From: Spirosoma aureum
Lineage (GTDB): Bacteria > Bacteroidota > Bacteroidia > Cytophagales > Spirosomataceae
Reading direction: 5' to 3'
Length of the DNA stretch: 64,000 nucleotides
Assembly (NCBI RefSeq): GCF_011604685.1
Contig: NZ_CP050063.1
Coordinates: forward strand, 3,556,501 to 3,620,500
Shown here: positions 9,171-17,897 of the stretch, piece after piece
Numbering within the stretch: position 1 is the first letter of the stretch
How the letters are laid out: each line of letters begins with the position of its first letter
Made by a program: the position numbers and the translations under genes
Notes under the pieces: generated by a model
Databases searched by the model: none
Told to the model about the DNA's origin: nothing
Seen by the model: the letters and a program-made list of their open reading frames with translations, nothing else

Positions 9171-10415
9171 TTAACTTCCACCGAATTTTTCGACTGATTT
9201 CGCAAACTCAGGATAGACGCTAGCCGCTTCCTGAACACTTAATCCATCGACTGCAGCCTTCCAGGCCTGCTGTAGAGCTATTACGCCCGCAGTTGGTCCC
9301 ATTGGATGAGCCAGAATTCCGCCACCGGCCATGTACAGTAAATCGGTTGTTCTGGTTCGGCGATACGTTTCGGGAGCCTGACCACCCCACTGCCCCGACG
9401 ATACTACGGGCAGTATTGAATAACCACCAAACAGCGGAGTCAGGCAGGCTTCAATGGATTGCACAACGCTATCATCCGACTCCCAGAATTTATTCTGAAT
9501 GCCGTTTACGTGAATCTGATCGACACCTGCCAAACGCCAGAGTTTTTGATAGGCCGGAAACGCAATGCCTAACAGGGGATGGCGGGTAAGCATGCCCCAA
9601 CCATTGCGATGCCCATGGATGGCCAGCTCGCGTTGGTCACAGATTTTTTTGGTGGCCGATATACCGACACTATTCAGGCTGATCATGGCGCAGGTTCCGC
9701 CCCGGCTAACTATTTTCTCGTACCGTTGCAGCATATCGTCTACGTCACCGCTGATGTTAAAGGCATACATTACTTTTTTGCCCGTTTTGTCAGCGTGTCG
9801 ATTGATCACGTCCATGACTGCATCGACCCGATCAGCAAAGGGCGAATTGGCCGAAGAGCCGAGCAATTCATCATCTTTTACGAAGTCGATGCCTGCTTCT
9901 GCAAGGGTTTTGACCAGATCGGCAGTTTGCCGGGGACTCAGCCCAATACTGGGTTTAACAATAGTGCCAATCAAAGGCCGATCCTGCACACCAGTGAGCG
10001 TCCGACAACCGGCAATACCGAAAGCTGGCCCTGCATATTGGCTGGCAAATGAAGGTGGTAGCTCGATATCGAGGAGCTTGAGGCCCGTAAATTGCCGTAG
10101 TTCATACAGATTACCCTGTACTGTAGAAATCAGAACCGGAAGGTTATACCCAAAATTCTCGACAGACCACGACACCCGGATAATGGCCCGATGGTAATTT
10201 CCCGATGCGCTAACCGCCCCCGGAATGGCTGGTTCCTGAACCGTTTCTAATCGCTCGACCGATTCGACACGGGCCGCAAACCGGTGTTTTAATTCTTCTG
10301 TTTCACCCGGCACGGCCACGAACGTTCCTGACGATTGCTCTCCCGCCAGTACAGATGCCGCTGATTCAGGGTTAAAGGGTGTTTCTACGAAGTATGTGGC
10401 TGTAATCCGTTCCAA
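9171..10415 (-). CDS. RuBisCO-like protein (form IV), 3-oxo-isoapionate-4-phosphate cleaving type
   Basis: A 414-aa RuBisCO large-subunit homologue. Present are the first active-site Lys (GTIVKPSIGLS, Lys154), the carbamylated-Lys and metal motif VKDDE (Lys180, Asp182, Glu183), the His-Arg pair (HGHRN, His269), His302 and Lys309 (the loop-6 lysine position) and SSGQWGG near 339-345. The second Lys of the KPK motif of true RuBisCO is Ser156, and ASGGI is SSGQW, so carbon fixation is not expected. Characterised RuBisCO-like proteins beside DUF1537 kinases decarboxylate or hydrolyse 3-oxo-isoapionate 4-phosphate. The start is a TTG: no in-frame ATG lies between it and an upstream stop, and the protein begins where homologues begin. 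Confidence 0.88.
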   Translation of the reverse strand: MERITATYFVETPFNPESAASVLAGEQSSGTFVAVPGETEELKHRFAARVESVERLETVQEPAIPGAVSASGNYHRAIIRVSWSVENFGYNLPVLISTVQGNLYELRQFTGLKLLDIELPPSFASQYAGPAFGIAGCRTLTGVQDRPLIGTIVKPSIGLSPRQTADLVKTLAEAGIDFVKDDELLGSSANSPFADRVDAVMDVINRHADKTGKKVMYAFNISGDVDDMLQRYEKIVSRGGTCAMISLNSVGISATKKICDQRELAIHGHRNGWGMLTRHPLLGIAFPAYQKLWRLAGVDQIHVNGIQNKFWESDDSVVQSIEACLTPLFGGYSILPVVSSGQWGGQAPETYRRTRTTDLLYMAGGGILAHPMGPTAGVIALQQAWKAAVDGLSVQEAASVYPEFAKSVEKFGGS

Positions 10416-10528
10416 TGAGATTCTGATAATTAAATAGCACGAAAGTCAAAATTAATAGCAATAATCCCTTATGGGATATGCTATTTTCTCTGGAAATTGT
10501 AGGATGTTGTCGTATTTGCCCAGCTGGC

Positions 10529-12691
10529 TTATAGCTGATAATTCACCTGGTAGTTTTTGCCTTTTTCTACGGTCATTTCATACAGGCCACTACTCACTAA
10601 TCGAATGGCGGCTTGTTTGGATACGGGTTTTATCTTACTTTTAAATCGAAGGGTTCCGATTCCGCCAGCTCCCGTTACTTTGATCTCTTTGGTGCTGCAA
10701 TAAACGCTAACATCACCATCCGGCGTGGGAACTTTTCCGTCAATCCACTGTAATCCACCCAGTTGTGGTTCAATGGAATACGTTGCATAGGCGGGCGCTG
10801 TTGGTTTGACTCCCAGGTAATATTTGCCGAGCAGATAAATAGGACTGGCACCCCAGGCATGGCAAAGGCTTTTGCCAAACTCCCGCCCATACATCGCATA
10901 ATGTTCGGCCCCTTTTTTGGCGGGGTTATATTCTTCCCAGAACGAGGTAGCGCCCAGATTCAACATGCCACCCCAGTAATCCTTTATTTCTTTCGTTACA
11001 TAGCTTTGTTCACCCAGCGCGCAAAGGGCTTCGAGTTCGTAGAAACGCATGTAGGGAGTAGTAATTTTTGGTACTTCCGGGTTGAGGAGCACGTGCTGTT
11101 TGATGGCCTGCTTTTTGGGATCGTCCAGATAATTGAAAAAGATGGCAAACATATTGGCATACCGGGTTACGTTCTGGGTCGGCACACCATCGACCCGGCT
11201 ATGCACCAGCGCCTGTTTGGAATCACTCCAGTAGTTGGTAAACAGCTTCGTTTTTACATCTGCTGCCAACTGACTGTAAGTGGCCGCGTTTGGCGTATCA
11301 TTCACGATCGTGGCACAGAGCGCCATCGTTTCCAGACTTCGTGCGAACAACAACTGTTCAAAACTAACTTCCCCTTTTTTACTCAATCCGTCGGCCCAAT
11401 CGATAAATACCCAATCGCCTGCCAGCCCCTCCAGCAGACCATTTTTGTTCCGACGCGACAGGCAATAGTTCATCAGACTTTGCATACGCGGATAAAATTG
11501 CTGAATAAAGGTTTTATCTCCAGTATATTGGTAGTAATCGTAAATGCCTATGAACCAGTAAAATGTATAGTCCATAATGGTGTTGATGTGGCTCGTGACC
11601 GGGTCTTTACCCCGCAAAGCCAGCAATGTCCGCGTCACAGAGGGCGAGTCGAACAACAGATAATAATTCATCAGGTAGCTCTGGTAAGCATCGCCCGACC
11701 AGATCCAGCGGTCGCGCTTGATACCGTCGATGAAAAACTCACGCGTATTGAGATGCAGTGTATAAGCGGCTACATCGTATATTTTATTGATCTGCTCGTC
11801 GGAACATCGAAAACTCCCCCGATCAGCAACAGGGAGGTATTCGTACAGCATCGAGACCGAATCGATCGAAACACTGCCGTCGAATTGCACATTCACGTAC
11901 CGGAACGCTTTGGTCAATTCCATGATCGAATCGCGCTTCTGGGTCAGATCGATTTCCAGATGATCGGTGGTTTCACAGGTTTCAGTGGCCAGGGCTTCCT
12001 CGCGGGATTCGCCGTAATAAATAGTGACCTGGCCTTTACCCGTCAGCCCTTTCAGTTTGATAAAGCCAAACGTTTCTCTGCCAAAATCAAGCAGCAGTGA
12101 GCCCGCCTTTTTGGTTGCGTTTACTGCCGATAACTCTTTGGTATTCAGCTTGAATTTGGAGGGCGGTTGCTGAGGATCATTAAAGTTCCAGGAGCCAGCT
12201 TTAAGCCAGGTCGTACCGGATTGATCAGATGCTTTCCCGGTTTCATCGATCCATTCCTTGTCTTCAAATGTGACTAACCAGGAGCCATCGGAAACCACGT
12301 TCTTGCCTCGTACATAAATGGCTGGGACACGGTCCTGGCAAAAGACTTTCAGACTTACTTTATGTTTTCCGGCAGGCACAGTAATTCGTTTAGGGTAACC
12401 CGAAAAGGCTTTGCCATCGATTTTTACATTGTATTTCCCTTCCACAAAAAGATCGACTTCTTCCGGCTGCGCCAGATCAAAATCCTTATGAAAATCAATG
12501 AGGTTGTAGTGGCTGTCCAGCTTCCAGAAGGGAGGTAAAAATGTTCCGCGTTCTGTGCGCCGGTTTTGCATGTTATTGCCCAGCCAGATTTCAAAATCAC
12601 CCGGATACCAGATCCAGGTCGCCTGATTCTGAGCGAAACCAGTTAACGTAATAGAGACGAGTATGGCAATGAGGGAAAGTGCTCTTTTCAT
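10529..12691 (-). CDS. GH78-like alpha-L-rhamnosidase, secreted
   Basis: A 720-aa protein with a cleavable signal peptide (ending TLTGFAQ), an N-terminal beta-sandwich part and an (alpha/alpha)6-type catalytic part. The motif DGIKRDRWIWSGD matches the GH78 catalytic block; set against Bacillus RhaB (Asp567, Glu572, Asp579) the spacing is exact, but the general-acid Glu is Asp here. A later FWEEYNPA carries the expected Glu pair. GH78 enzymes remove terminal rhamnose from pectins and plant glycosides. It is the first gene of the leftward operon, 113 nt before the RuBisCO-like gene. Secretion to the periplasm fits a job of trimming imported rhamnose-containing glycans. The Asp may mean slower catalysis or another substrate. 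Confidence 0.82.
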   Translation of the reverse strand: MKRALSLIAILVSITLTGFAQNQATWIWYPGDFEIWLGNNMQNRRTERGTFLPPFWKLDSHYNLIDFHKDFDLAQPEEVDLFVEGKYNVKIDGKAFSGYPKRITVPAGKHKVSLKVFCQDRVPAIYVRGKNVVSDGSWLVTFEDKEWIDETGKASDQSGTTWLKAGSWNFNDPQQPPSKFKLNTKELSAVNATKKAGSLLLDFGRETFGFIKLKGLTGKGQVTIYYGESREEALATETCETTDHLEIDLTQKRDSIMELTKAFRYVNVQFDGSVSIDSVSMLYEYLPVADRGSFRCSDEQINKIYDVAAYTLHLNTREFFIDGIKRDRWIWSGDAYQSYLMNYYLLFDSPSVTRTLLALRGKDPVTSHINTIMDYTFYWFIGIYDYYQYTGDKTFIQQFYPRMQSLMNYCLSRRNKNGLLEGLAGDWVFIDWADGLSKKGEVSFEQLLFARSLETMALCATIVNDTPNAATYSQLAADVKTKLFTNYWSDSKQALVHSRVDGVPTQNVTRYANMFAIFFNYLDDPKKQAIKQHVLLNPEVPKITTPYMRFYELEALCALGEQSYVTKEIKDYWGGMLNLGATSFWEEYNPAKKGAEHYAMYGREFGKSLCHAWGASPIYLLGKYYLGVKPTAPAYATYSIEPQLGGLQWIDGKVPTPDGDVSVYCSTKEIKVTGAGGIGTLRFKSKIKPVSKQAAIRLVSSGLYEMTVEKGKNYQVNYQL

Positions 12692-13126
12692 GGAATGTAT
12701 AGGATTCAGAGACGAGATGGCGAACGATCGGCGTCAAAATGCGAGCGGTCGACCTGAAGATTTCACCGTGTTAAGCGTGTAACTTCTTGGGGATGGCAAA
12801 AATAAGAATATTTTAGAAAGTAAAAGAAAGTAGTCATTCTCCTTTTAAATAAAAAATAAAATAGGTACTACTTTAGAGCAGGAATAAGCTGATTTTGATT
12901 GAAAAATAAGCACATTGCTTGGTCAAAATCTCACTGATTTTCATAGTGCCGATTGCATTGACTCTGAATGACAACCTTATAATACCAAATTAATGCCTCG
13001 TAAATCTTCATTTTATTTCTTTTATTTTCTATTTATTGCTTTTATCTTTGCTCTGGTTACTGTTACTGCGTAGTACAAACGCTCACCAGCAGGCCAATTG
13101 CTTGATTTATTGCGATTCTCCAGATC
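12692..13126. other. Divergent promoter region between the two catabolic operons
   Basis: AT-rich, 435 nt, between the GH78-like gene and the isomerase gene. It should hold the promoters of both operons. TATCTTTG at 13043-13050 fits the -7 consensus on the plus strand but has no matching -33 element. I see no clear operator palindrome, and no sugar regulator gene is adjacent. Confidence 0.5.
12993..13073 (+). CDS. Possible 26-residue hydrophobic leader or membrane peptide
   Basis: An ATG at 12993 opens 26 codons closed by TAG at 13071. The peptide starts MPRKSS, then has about 18 hydrophobic residues rich in Phe, and ends VTVTA. This is the pattern of a single membrane helix or a signal peptide with a basic N-terminus. 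It ends 53 nt before the isomerase start on the same strand. No clear ribosome-binding site is visible, and T-rich DNA readily produces Phe-rich frames, so it may be chance. Nothing similar is known to me. Confidence 0.25.
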   Translation: MPRKSSFYFFYFLFIAFIFALVTVTA

Positions 13127-14551
13127 ATGAGTATAAAATCGACTACCCCTGTAAGTTTAGGCGTCATCATTGGCAACCGCGATTTCTTTCCTGATAAACT
13201 AGTTGGCGAATGCCGGACAGATTTGCTGGACATATTCCAGAAAGTAGGGGTCAAACCCATTATGCTGGATGAGTCGCAGACGAAGCTGGGAGGTGTCGAA
13301 ACCTTTCAGGAAGCTCAGAAATGCGCTGAACTATTTAGAAAACATGCCGATGAAATAATGGGCATTCTGGTGGTTCTGCCCAATTTTGGCGACGAAAGAG
13401 GAGTTGCTGAAACATTAAAACTTGCCCGGTTGGATGTGCCCGTATTGATTCAGGCCTACCCCGACGATCTGAACCGAATGGACGTAGCTCGTCGGCGGGA
13501 TGCCTGGTGTGGGAAGATCTCTGTCTGCAATAACCTGTATCAGTTCGGCATAAAATACTCACTGACAACCAAGCACGTCGTGCATCCGTCAGACCCCAGT
13601 TTTGCCACAGACCTGACGAATTTTGTAGCTACCTGCCGGGTCGTGAAAGGAATGCGGAATGTCAGAATCGGAGCGGTTGGCGCTCGGCCCGGTGGTTTTA
13701 ACACCGTAAGGTATAGCGAAAAAATACTCCAGCGGCATGGTATATCGGTCGTTACCGTCGATTTGTCGCAGATCCTGGGTAATGCCAATAAACTGACGAA
13801 AGACGATCAGTCGGTAAAAGAGCGGCTCGAAGCCATCAAAGCCTACACACCAACGGGCCGTACGCCCGACGACAAACTGGTTCAGATTGCCAAACTGGAT
13901 GTGGTGCTGGCTGATTTTATGGCCGAACACGCGCTGGACGCCACGGCCATTCAGTGCTGGACATCGCTTCAGCAAAATTATGGCTGCAATGTCTGTACGA
14001 GCATGAGTATCATGAGCGAGAACATGCTGCCCAGCGCGTGTGAAGTAGACGTAACTGGCACGCTGAGCATGTATGCCATGCAGCTCGCATCGGGTTCGCC
14101 GAGTGCGTTGGTCGACTGGAACAACAACTACGCCGACGACGAAAACAAGTGCGTTCTTTTCCATTGCGGTAACTGGGCAAAATCGTTTTTGCCCGATATC
14201 GAAATCAGCACGGCACCGATTCTGGGTACTACCGTTGGGGAAGAAAATACATATGGCGCTTTAGCAGGGCGTACACCTGCCTCTCCGCTTACCTTCGGCC
14301 GGATCAGTACCGACGATCCCAAAGGAATTATCAAAGCCTATATTGGCGAGGGTGCCCTAACCGACGATGCCCTGAATACATTCGGCAACCGGGCTGTGGC
14401 GAAGATCAACAATCTCCAGAATCTTATGCAGTATGTATGCCGAAATGGTTTTGAACACCATGTCGTCATGAATGCGTCCAAAACCGCTGGTATTCTCAAA
14501 GAGGCCCTGTCGAATTATATGGGCTGGGAGGTTTATGAGCATCAATCCTGA
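13127..14551 (+). CDS. L-fucose/L-arabinose isomerase-fold aldose isomerase
   Basis: A 474-aa cytosolic protein of the L-fucose isomerase-like family. The putative metal ligands are Glu306 (in SACEVDV) and Asp330 (in ALVDWNNNY), with the same 24-residue spacing as Glu337/Asp361 of E. coli fucose isomerase, and His444/His445 near the C-terminus. These enzymes interconvert aldoses and ketoses through a Mn-bound enediol. It is the first gene of the rightward operon, followed after 46 nt by the split transketolase and, further on, by an FGGY kinase. That set matches D-apiose to D-apulose isomerisation as the first step; another pentose or a sulfosugar is possible. Confidence 0.85.
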   Translation: MSIKSTTPVSLGVIIGNRDFFPDKLVGECRTDLLDIFQKVGVKPIMLDESQTKLGGVETFQEAQKCAELFRKHADEIMGILVVLPNFGDERGVAETLKLARLDVPVLIQAYPDDLNRMDVARRRDAWCGKISVCNNLYQFGIKYSLTTKHVVHPSDPSFATDLTNFVATCRVVKGMRNVRIGAVGARPGGFNTVRYSEKILQRHGISVVTVDLSQILGNANKLTKDDQSVKERLEAIKAYTPTGRTPDDKLVQIAKLDVVLADFMAEHALDATAIQCWTSLQQNYGCNVCTSMSIMSENMLPSACEVDVTGTLSMYAMQLASGSPSALVDWNNNYADDENKCVLFHCGNWAKSFLPDIEISTAPILGTTVGEENTYGALAGRTPASPLTFGRISTDDPKGIIKAYIGEGALTDDALNTFGNRAVAKINNLQNLMQYVCRNGFEHHVVMNASKTAGILKEALSNYMGWEVYEHQS

Positions 14552-14597
14552 TTCTATCCACACCATCAATTTTTAGTGTTGTTCAACTGCGAAGTCT

Positions 14598-15422
14598 ATG
14601 AGCCTACAGGAATTAGCCCGCAAGTCGGTTACGTATCGAAAAAATATTCTGAAGTACATTGTTGGGGCCAAAGCTGGTCATACGGGAGGGAGTCTGTCCT
14701 GTGTCGATATTCTGAATGTACTTTATAATTACGTTCTGAATGTCAGTCCGGAAACAGCTAAATCGCCCAACCGCGACCGCTATATCCAGAGCAAAGGGCA
14801 TACGGTAGAGGCTCTCTACGTTGTACTGGCAGATAAAGGATTTTTCCCGGAATCGGATCTGGAGACCCTGTGCAAATATCAGTCGCATTACATTGGTCAC
14901 CCAACCCGAAAAGTAAACGGAATCGAGCAGAACACCGGCTCGCTTGGGCACGGTCTGGCCTTGAGTGTAGGAACGGCCCTGGCTGCCAAGCTGGATGAAC
15001 TGACCTATCGCGTTTTTACACTCCTTGGCGATGGCGAATTACCCGAGGGCTCCAATTGGGAAGCGGCTTTATCTGCATCGCATTATAAGCTTGACAACCT
15101 CTGCGCTATTGTCGATAAAAACACCCTGCAAATTTCGGGTCCAACGGCCGATGTGTGCAACACCGACCCGCTCGACAAGAAGTTTGAAGCATTCGGCTGG
15201 GCGGTTCGTCACGTGAATGGACATGACTTCCAGGAACTTACCGAAGCGTTCGATTCGCTGCCTTTTGAGCCGGGTAAACCCAGTCTGATTATTGCTCATA
15301 CCATAAAAGGAAAAGGTATCAGTTACATGGAAAATCAACTGAAATGGCATCACGGCGTACCAAATCAGGAACAGTACGCACAGGCATTGACAGAGTTGGA
15401 AGAGGCCGGGATGGCATTGTAG
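14598..15422 (+). CDS. Transketolase N-terminal (thiamine-diphosphate) subunit
   Basis: 274 aa, the length of the TPP-binding half of split transketolases. Motifs are GHTGGSLSCVDIL near the start, DRYIQSKGH, NTGSLGHGL, and the TPP-Mg motif GDGELPEGSNWEAA followed by VDKNTLQ. It needs the next gene product to form an active site; the genes are only 15 nt apart. A split transketolase inside an ABC-sugar operon with an isomerase and an FGGY kinase fits apulose-4-phosphate transketolase, which yields xylulose 5-phosphate and dihydroxyacetone phosphate from apulose 4-phosphate plus glyceraldehyde 3-phosphate. The substrate is inferred from context. Confidence 0.92.
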   Translation: MSLQELARKSVTYRKNILKYIVGAKAGHTGGSLSCVDILNVLYNYVLNVSPETAKSPNRDRYIQSKGHTVEALYVVLADKGFFPESDLETLCKYQSHYIGHPTRKVNGIEQNTGSLGHGLALSVGTALAAKLDELTYRVFTLLGDGELPEGSNWEAALSASHYKLDNLCAIVDKNTLQISGPTADVCNTDPLDKKFEAFGWAVRHVNGHDFQELTEAFDSLPFEPGKPSLIIAHTIKGKGISYMENQLKWHHGVPNQEQYAQALTELEEAGMAL

Positions 15423-15437
15423 AGATTCAATAAACTC

Positions 15438-16412
15438 ATGGCAGAACTAAATACCCTAGTAGCGGATAAGAAAAGTCTGGCAAACTTAGACGTTTTTTCC
15501 AGTACACTTCAGGAGTTGGCTAGTACCGATAAGCATATTCTGGCGGTAACCAGCGACTCGCGTGGATCTGGAAAGCTCGTGCCTTTTGGGCAGAAATACC
15601 CGTCACAGATTATTGAGATCGGCATTGCCGAACAAAATCTGGTCGGCGTGGCAGCGGGATTGGCCTCGACCGGTAAAAAAGTGTTTGCCGTTTCGCCCGC
15701 CTGTTTCCTGACTGCCCGGTCATTCGAGCAGATCAAAACGGATGTCGCTTATTCCAACAACCCGGTGAAACTCATTGGTATTAGTGCCGGTGTGAGTTAT
15801 GGCGCGTTAGGCTCTACGCACCACAGTCTACACGATTTTGCGGCCTTGCGGGCAGTGCATAACCTGATCGTTGTGGCACCCGCCGATAATTTCGAGACGG
15901 AGCAGGCCATCAGGCTGGCGGCTCAAACGGACCATCCCATTTATATCCGGTTCGGTAAAAAAGCGATGCCCCTCTTATCGGAAGAAAATCAACAATTTGA
16001 ATTCGGTAAAGGTCGTATTGTGAATGAGGGCGACGATTTAATTCTGGTCGCTACAGGCGAAACGGTCTATCCCGCACTTCAGGCGGCCCGCCAGCTGGAG
16101 AACGTACACGGTATCCAGGCAACGGTGATTAGTATGCACACCATTAAGCCGCTGGATTATGCGTTGCTGACTTCGGTAGCGGCCAAAGGCTGCCCCATTC
16201 TGACCGTTGAAGAACACAGTGTTTACGGTGGTTTAGGGGAGGCCTGTGCTTCGTTTTTGCTGGAGAATGGGTTTCGTAACCGGTTTAAAATCATGGGGAT
16301 ACCTGATGAATATACAGTAACCGGGTCACAGATAGAGATATTCGATCATTATGGGCTCTCGGAAATCGGAATTGCCGATATGGCGCTTAATCTACTCCAA
16401 AAGCACGCTTGA
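15438..16412 (+). CDS. Transketolase C-terminal (pyrimidine-binding) subunit
   Basis: 324 aa with the pyrimidine-binding and C-terminal transketolase domains. IEIGIAEQNLVGVAAGLA contains the Glu that activates TPP, and a substrate-side stretch VSYGALGSTHHSLHD and a typical C-terminal ALLTSVAAKGCPILTVEEHSVYGGLGEA segment follow. It is the partner of the preceding gene, and the two are almost certainly co-translated. The next gene starts 6 nt after its stop, so the DUF1593 gene shares the transcript. Confidence 0.92.
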   Translation: MAELNTLVADKKSLANLDVFSSTLQELASTDKHILAVTSDSRGSGKLVPFGQKYPSQIIEIGIAEQNLVGVAAGLASTGKKVFAVSPACFLTARSFEQIKTDVAYSNNPVKLIGISAGVSYGALGSTHHSLHDFAALRAVHNLIVVAPADNFETEQAIRLAAQTDHPIYIRFGKKAMPLLSEENQQFEFGKGRIVNEGDDLILVATGETVYPALQAARQLENVHGIQATVISMHTIKPLDYALLTSVAAKGCPILTVEEHSVYGGLGEACASFLLENGFRNRFKIMGIPDEYTVTGSQIEIFDHYGLSEIGIADMALNLLQKHA

Positions 16413-16418
16413 TCCGTT

Positions 16419-17825
16419 ATGAAAAGGTCTATCTGCTTCCTCTTCCTGCTGGCGCTGGCACTAACAATTTGTCAGGCACAGGATGTCAGTAAAAAGTTAC
16501 GAATTCTGGTCCTGACCGATATCGAAAATGAGCCGGATGATGCTCAGTCGATGGTTCGTTTTCTGACCTACGTAAATCAATGGGATGTAGAAGGGCTCGT
16601 GGCGACCACGTCTGTCCACCAGCGAAATCGGGTAGCCCCCGAGCGTATCCGGCGGATTGTGCAGGCCTACGGTAAAGTTCGGACTAACTTACTGCTTCAC
16701 GAAAAAGGATACCCCGAAGAGGCTTATTTGCTGAGCGTTATCAAATCGTCGGTCCCCAAATATGGCATGGACGCCGTTGGGCCGGGCAACGATTCCGAAG
16801 GTTCGGAGCACATCATTGCTGTCGTCGACAAAAAAGATGAACGGCCGGTCTGGATACCCATTTGGGGCGGGGCAAACTGCCTGGCGCAGGCACTCTGGAA
16901 AGTTCGGCAGACCCGTACACCCGCCGAGGTCGACAAATTTGTTGCTAAACTTCGTGTCTATACGATTTCTGATCAGGACGATACCGGGCCGTGGCTTCGG
17001 AAGACGTTTCCTTCTCTATTCTTCATCGTAAGCCCTGGCTTTCATGCACGCGGTGGTTATCATTATTCAACCTGGCGAGGCATCAGTGGCGATGGATTTA
17101 CGCGTGGTTTCGATGGGGCTGATTCCAACCTGGTAAACAATGCCTGGCTGGATGCGAATATTCGTAAAAATCATGGTCCGTTGGGGGCCGAGCACCCACA
17201 TACGGATTTTATTATGGAAGGCGATACGCCCAGTTTTCTCTGGCTGATAAACAATGGCCTGAGCGACCCTGAGCATCCGAATTATGGTAGCTGGGGGGGA
17301 CGTTATGAACTCTACACTCCTCGCACCCGAAAATGGTTCATGGAACCCGAAACCCGACCCATCTGGACCGATGCTGAAGATGAGGTACAGGGGATCGACG
17401 GTGCCTGGCATAACAGCAACAAAGCAACGATCTGGCGATGGCGAAAAGCGTATCAGCATGATTTTGCCGCCCGCATCGACTGGACGGTCAAGCCCTATAA
17501 AGAAGCCAATCATCCGCCCGTTGCCGTTCTGGGTCATGCCAGTGAGCTACAGGTAAAAGGTGGGGAAAAGATTACGCTAAATGCGGAAGGGTCCAGTGAT
17601 CCCGATGGGAATTCGTTGACATACGAGTGGATTTATTACCGTGAACCTGGGACATTCGAAAGCAATCGCCCGCTCGAAATACAGGATAAACAGAAAAAGA
17701 ATGCCTTTATCGTAGCACCCAAAGTAACTACACCTGAAACAATCCATATCGTACTGGCCGTGACTGATGCGGGTGAGCCCGCTCTGACGCGTTACCGGCG
17801 CGTTATTGTAACCGTACTGCCCTGA
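16419..17825 (+). CDS. Secreted DUF1593 protein, nucleoside-hydrolase-like (Sde182 type)
   Basis: 468 aa with a signal peptide (MKRSIC, hydrophobic core, TICQAQ). The N-terminal domain carries [17 protein letters not shown] (Asp34, Asp40, Asp41), equivalent to the calcium-binding DTDxxxDDA motif of nucleoside hydrolases, and [14 protein letters not shown] further on. The C-terminal 90 residues are a PKD/Ig-like domain ([15 protein letters not shown]). Related proteins have been linked to polysaccharide degradation (cellulose-binding Sde0182), but no reaction is established as far as I know. It sits inside a cytosolic sugar operon, 6 nt behind transketolase, so an exported hydrolase feeding the ABC importer is likely. 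Nucleoside hydrolases cut furanosides, and apiose is furanosyl in plants, so an apiofuranosidase is an attractive hypothesis only. Confidence 0.85.
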   Translation: MKRSICFLFLLALALTICQAQDVSKKLRILVLTDIENEPDDAQSMVRFLTYVNQWDVEGLVATTSVHQRNRVAPERIRRIVQAYGKVRTNLLLHEKGYPEEAYLLSVIKSSVPKYGMDAVGPGNDSEGSEHIIAVVDKKDERPVWIPIWGGANCLAQALWKVRQTRTPAEVDKFVAKLRVYTISDQDDTGPWLRKTFPSLFFIVSPGFHARGGYHYSTWRGISGDGFTRGFDGADSNLVNNAWLDANIRKNHGPLGAEHPHTDFIMEGDTPSFLWLINNGLSDPEHPNYGSWGGRYELYTPRTRKWFMEPETRPIWTDAEDEVQGIDGAWHNSNKATIWRWRKAYQHDFAARIDWTVKPYKEANHPPVAVLGHASELQVKGGEKITLNAEGSSDPDGNSLTYEWIYYREPGTFESNRPLEIQDKQKKNAFIVAPKVTTPETIHIVLAVTDAGEPALTRYRRVIVTVLP

Positions 17826-17897
17826 TTTTTTGTCAGTTCGATCAGGGCACAAAGTGAACGGACTGAGAAACGAGTAGCAGTTGTTTCCTAAACCCTC

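Noticed and set aside
9171..10415. True RuBisCO and a carbon-fixation pathway
   Set aside because: The KPK lysine is Ser and the phosphate loop differs; there is no phosphoribulokinase or small subunit nearby. RuBisCO-like protein is the better call.
10763..12100. A 445-codon open frame on the plus strand opposite the GH78-like gene
   Set aside because: It is the antisense shadow of a well-supported hydrolase; its translation is rich in His, Gln and Arg with no domain pattern.
13588..14164. A 191-codon frame on the minus strand within the isomerase gene
   Set aside because: Antisense of a conserved enzyme with intact active-site residues; no coding character of its own.
13127..16412. Sulfoquinovose transketolase pathway (isomerase plus split transketolase)
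   Set aside because: That route also needs a sulfo-erythrose isomerase and a sulfolactaldehyde enzyme, and does not need an FGGY kinase or ribose-type importer. None of the former is present and both of the latter are.
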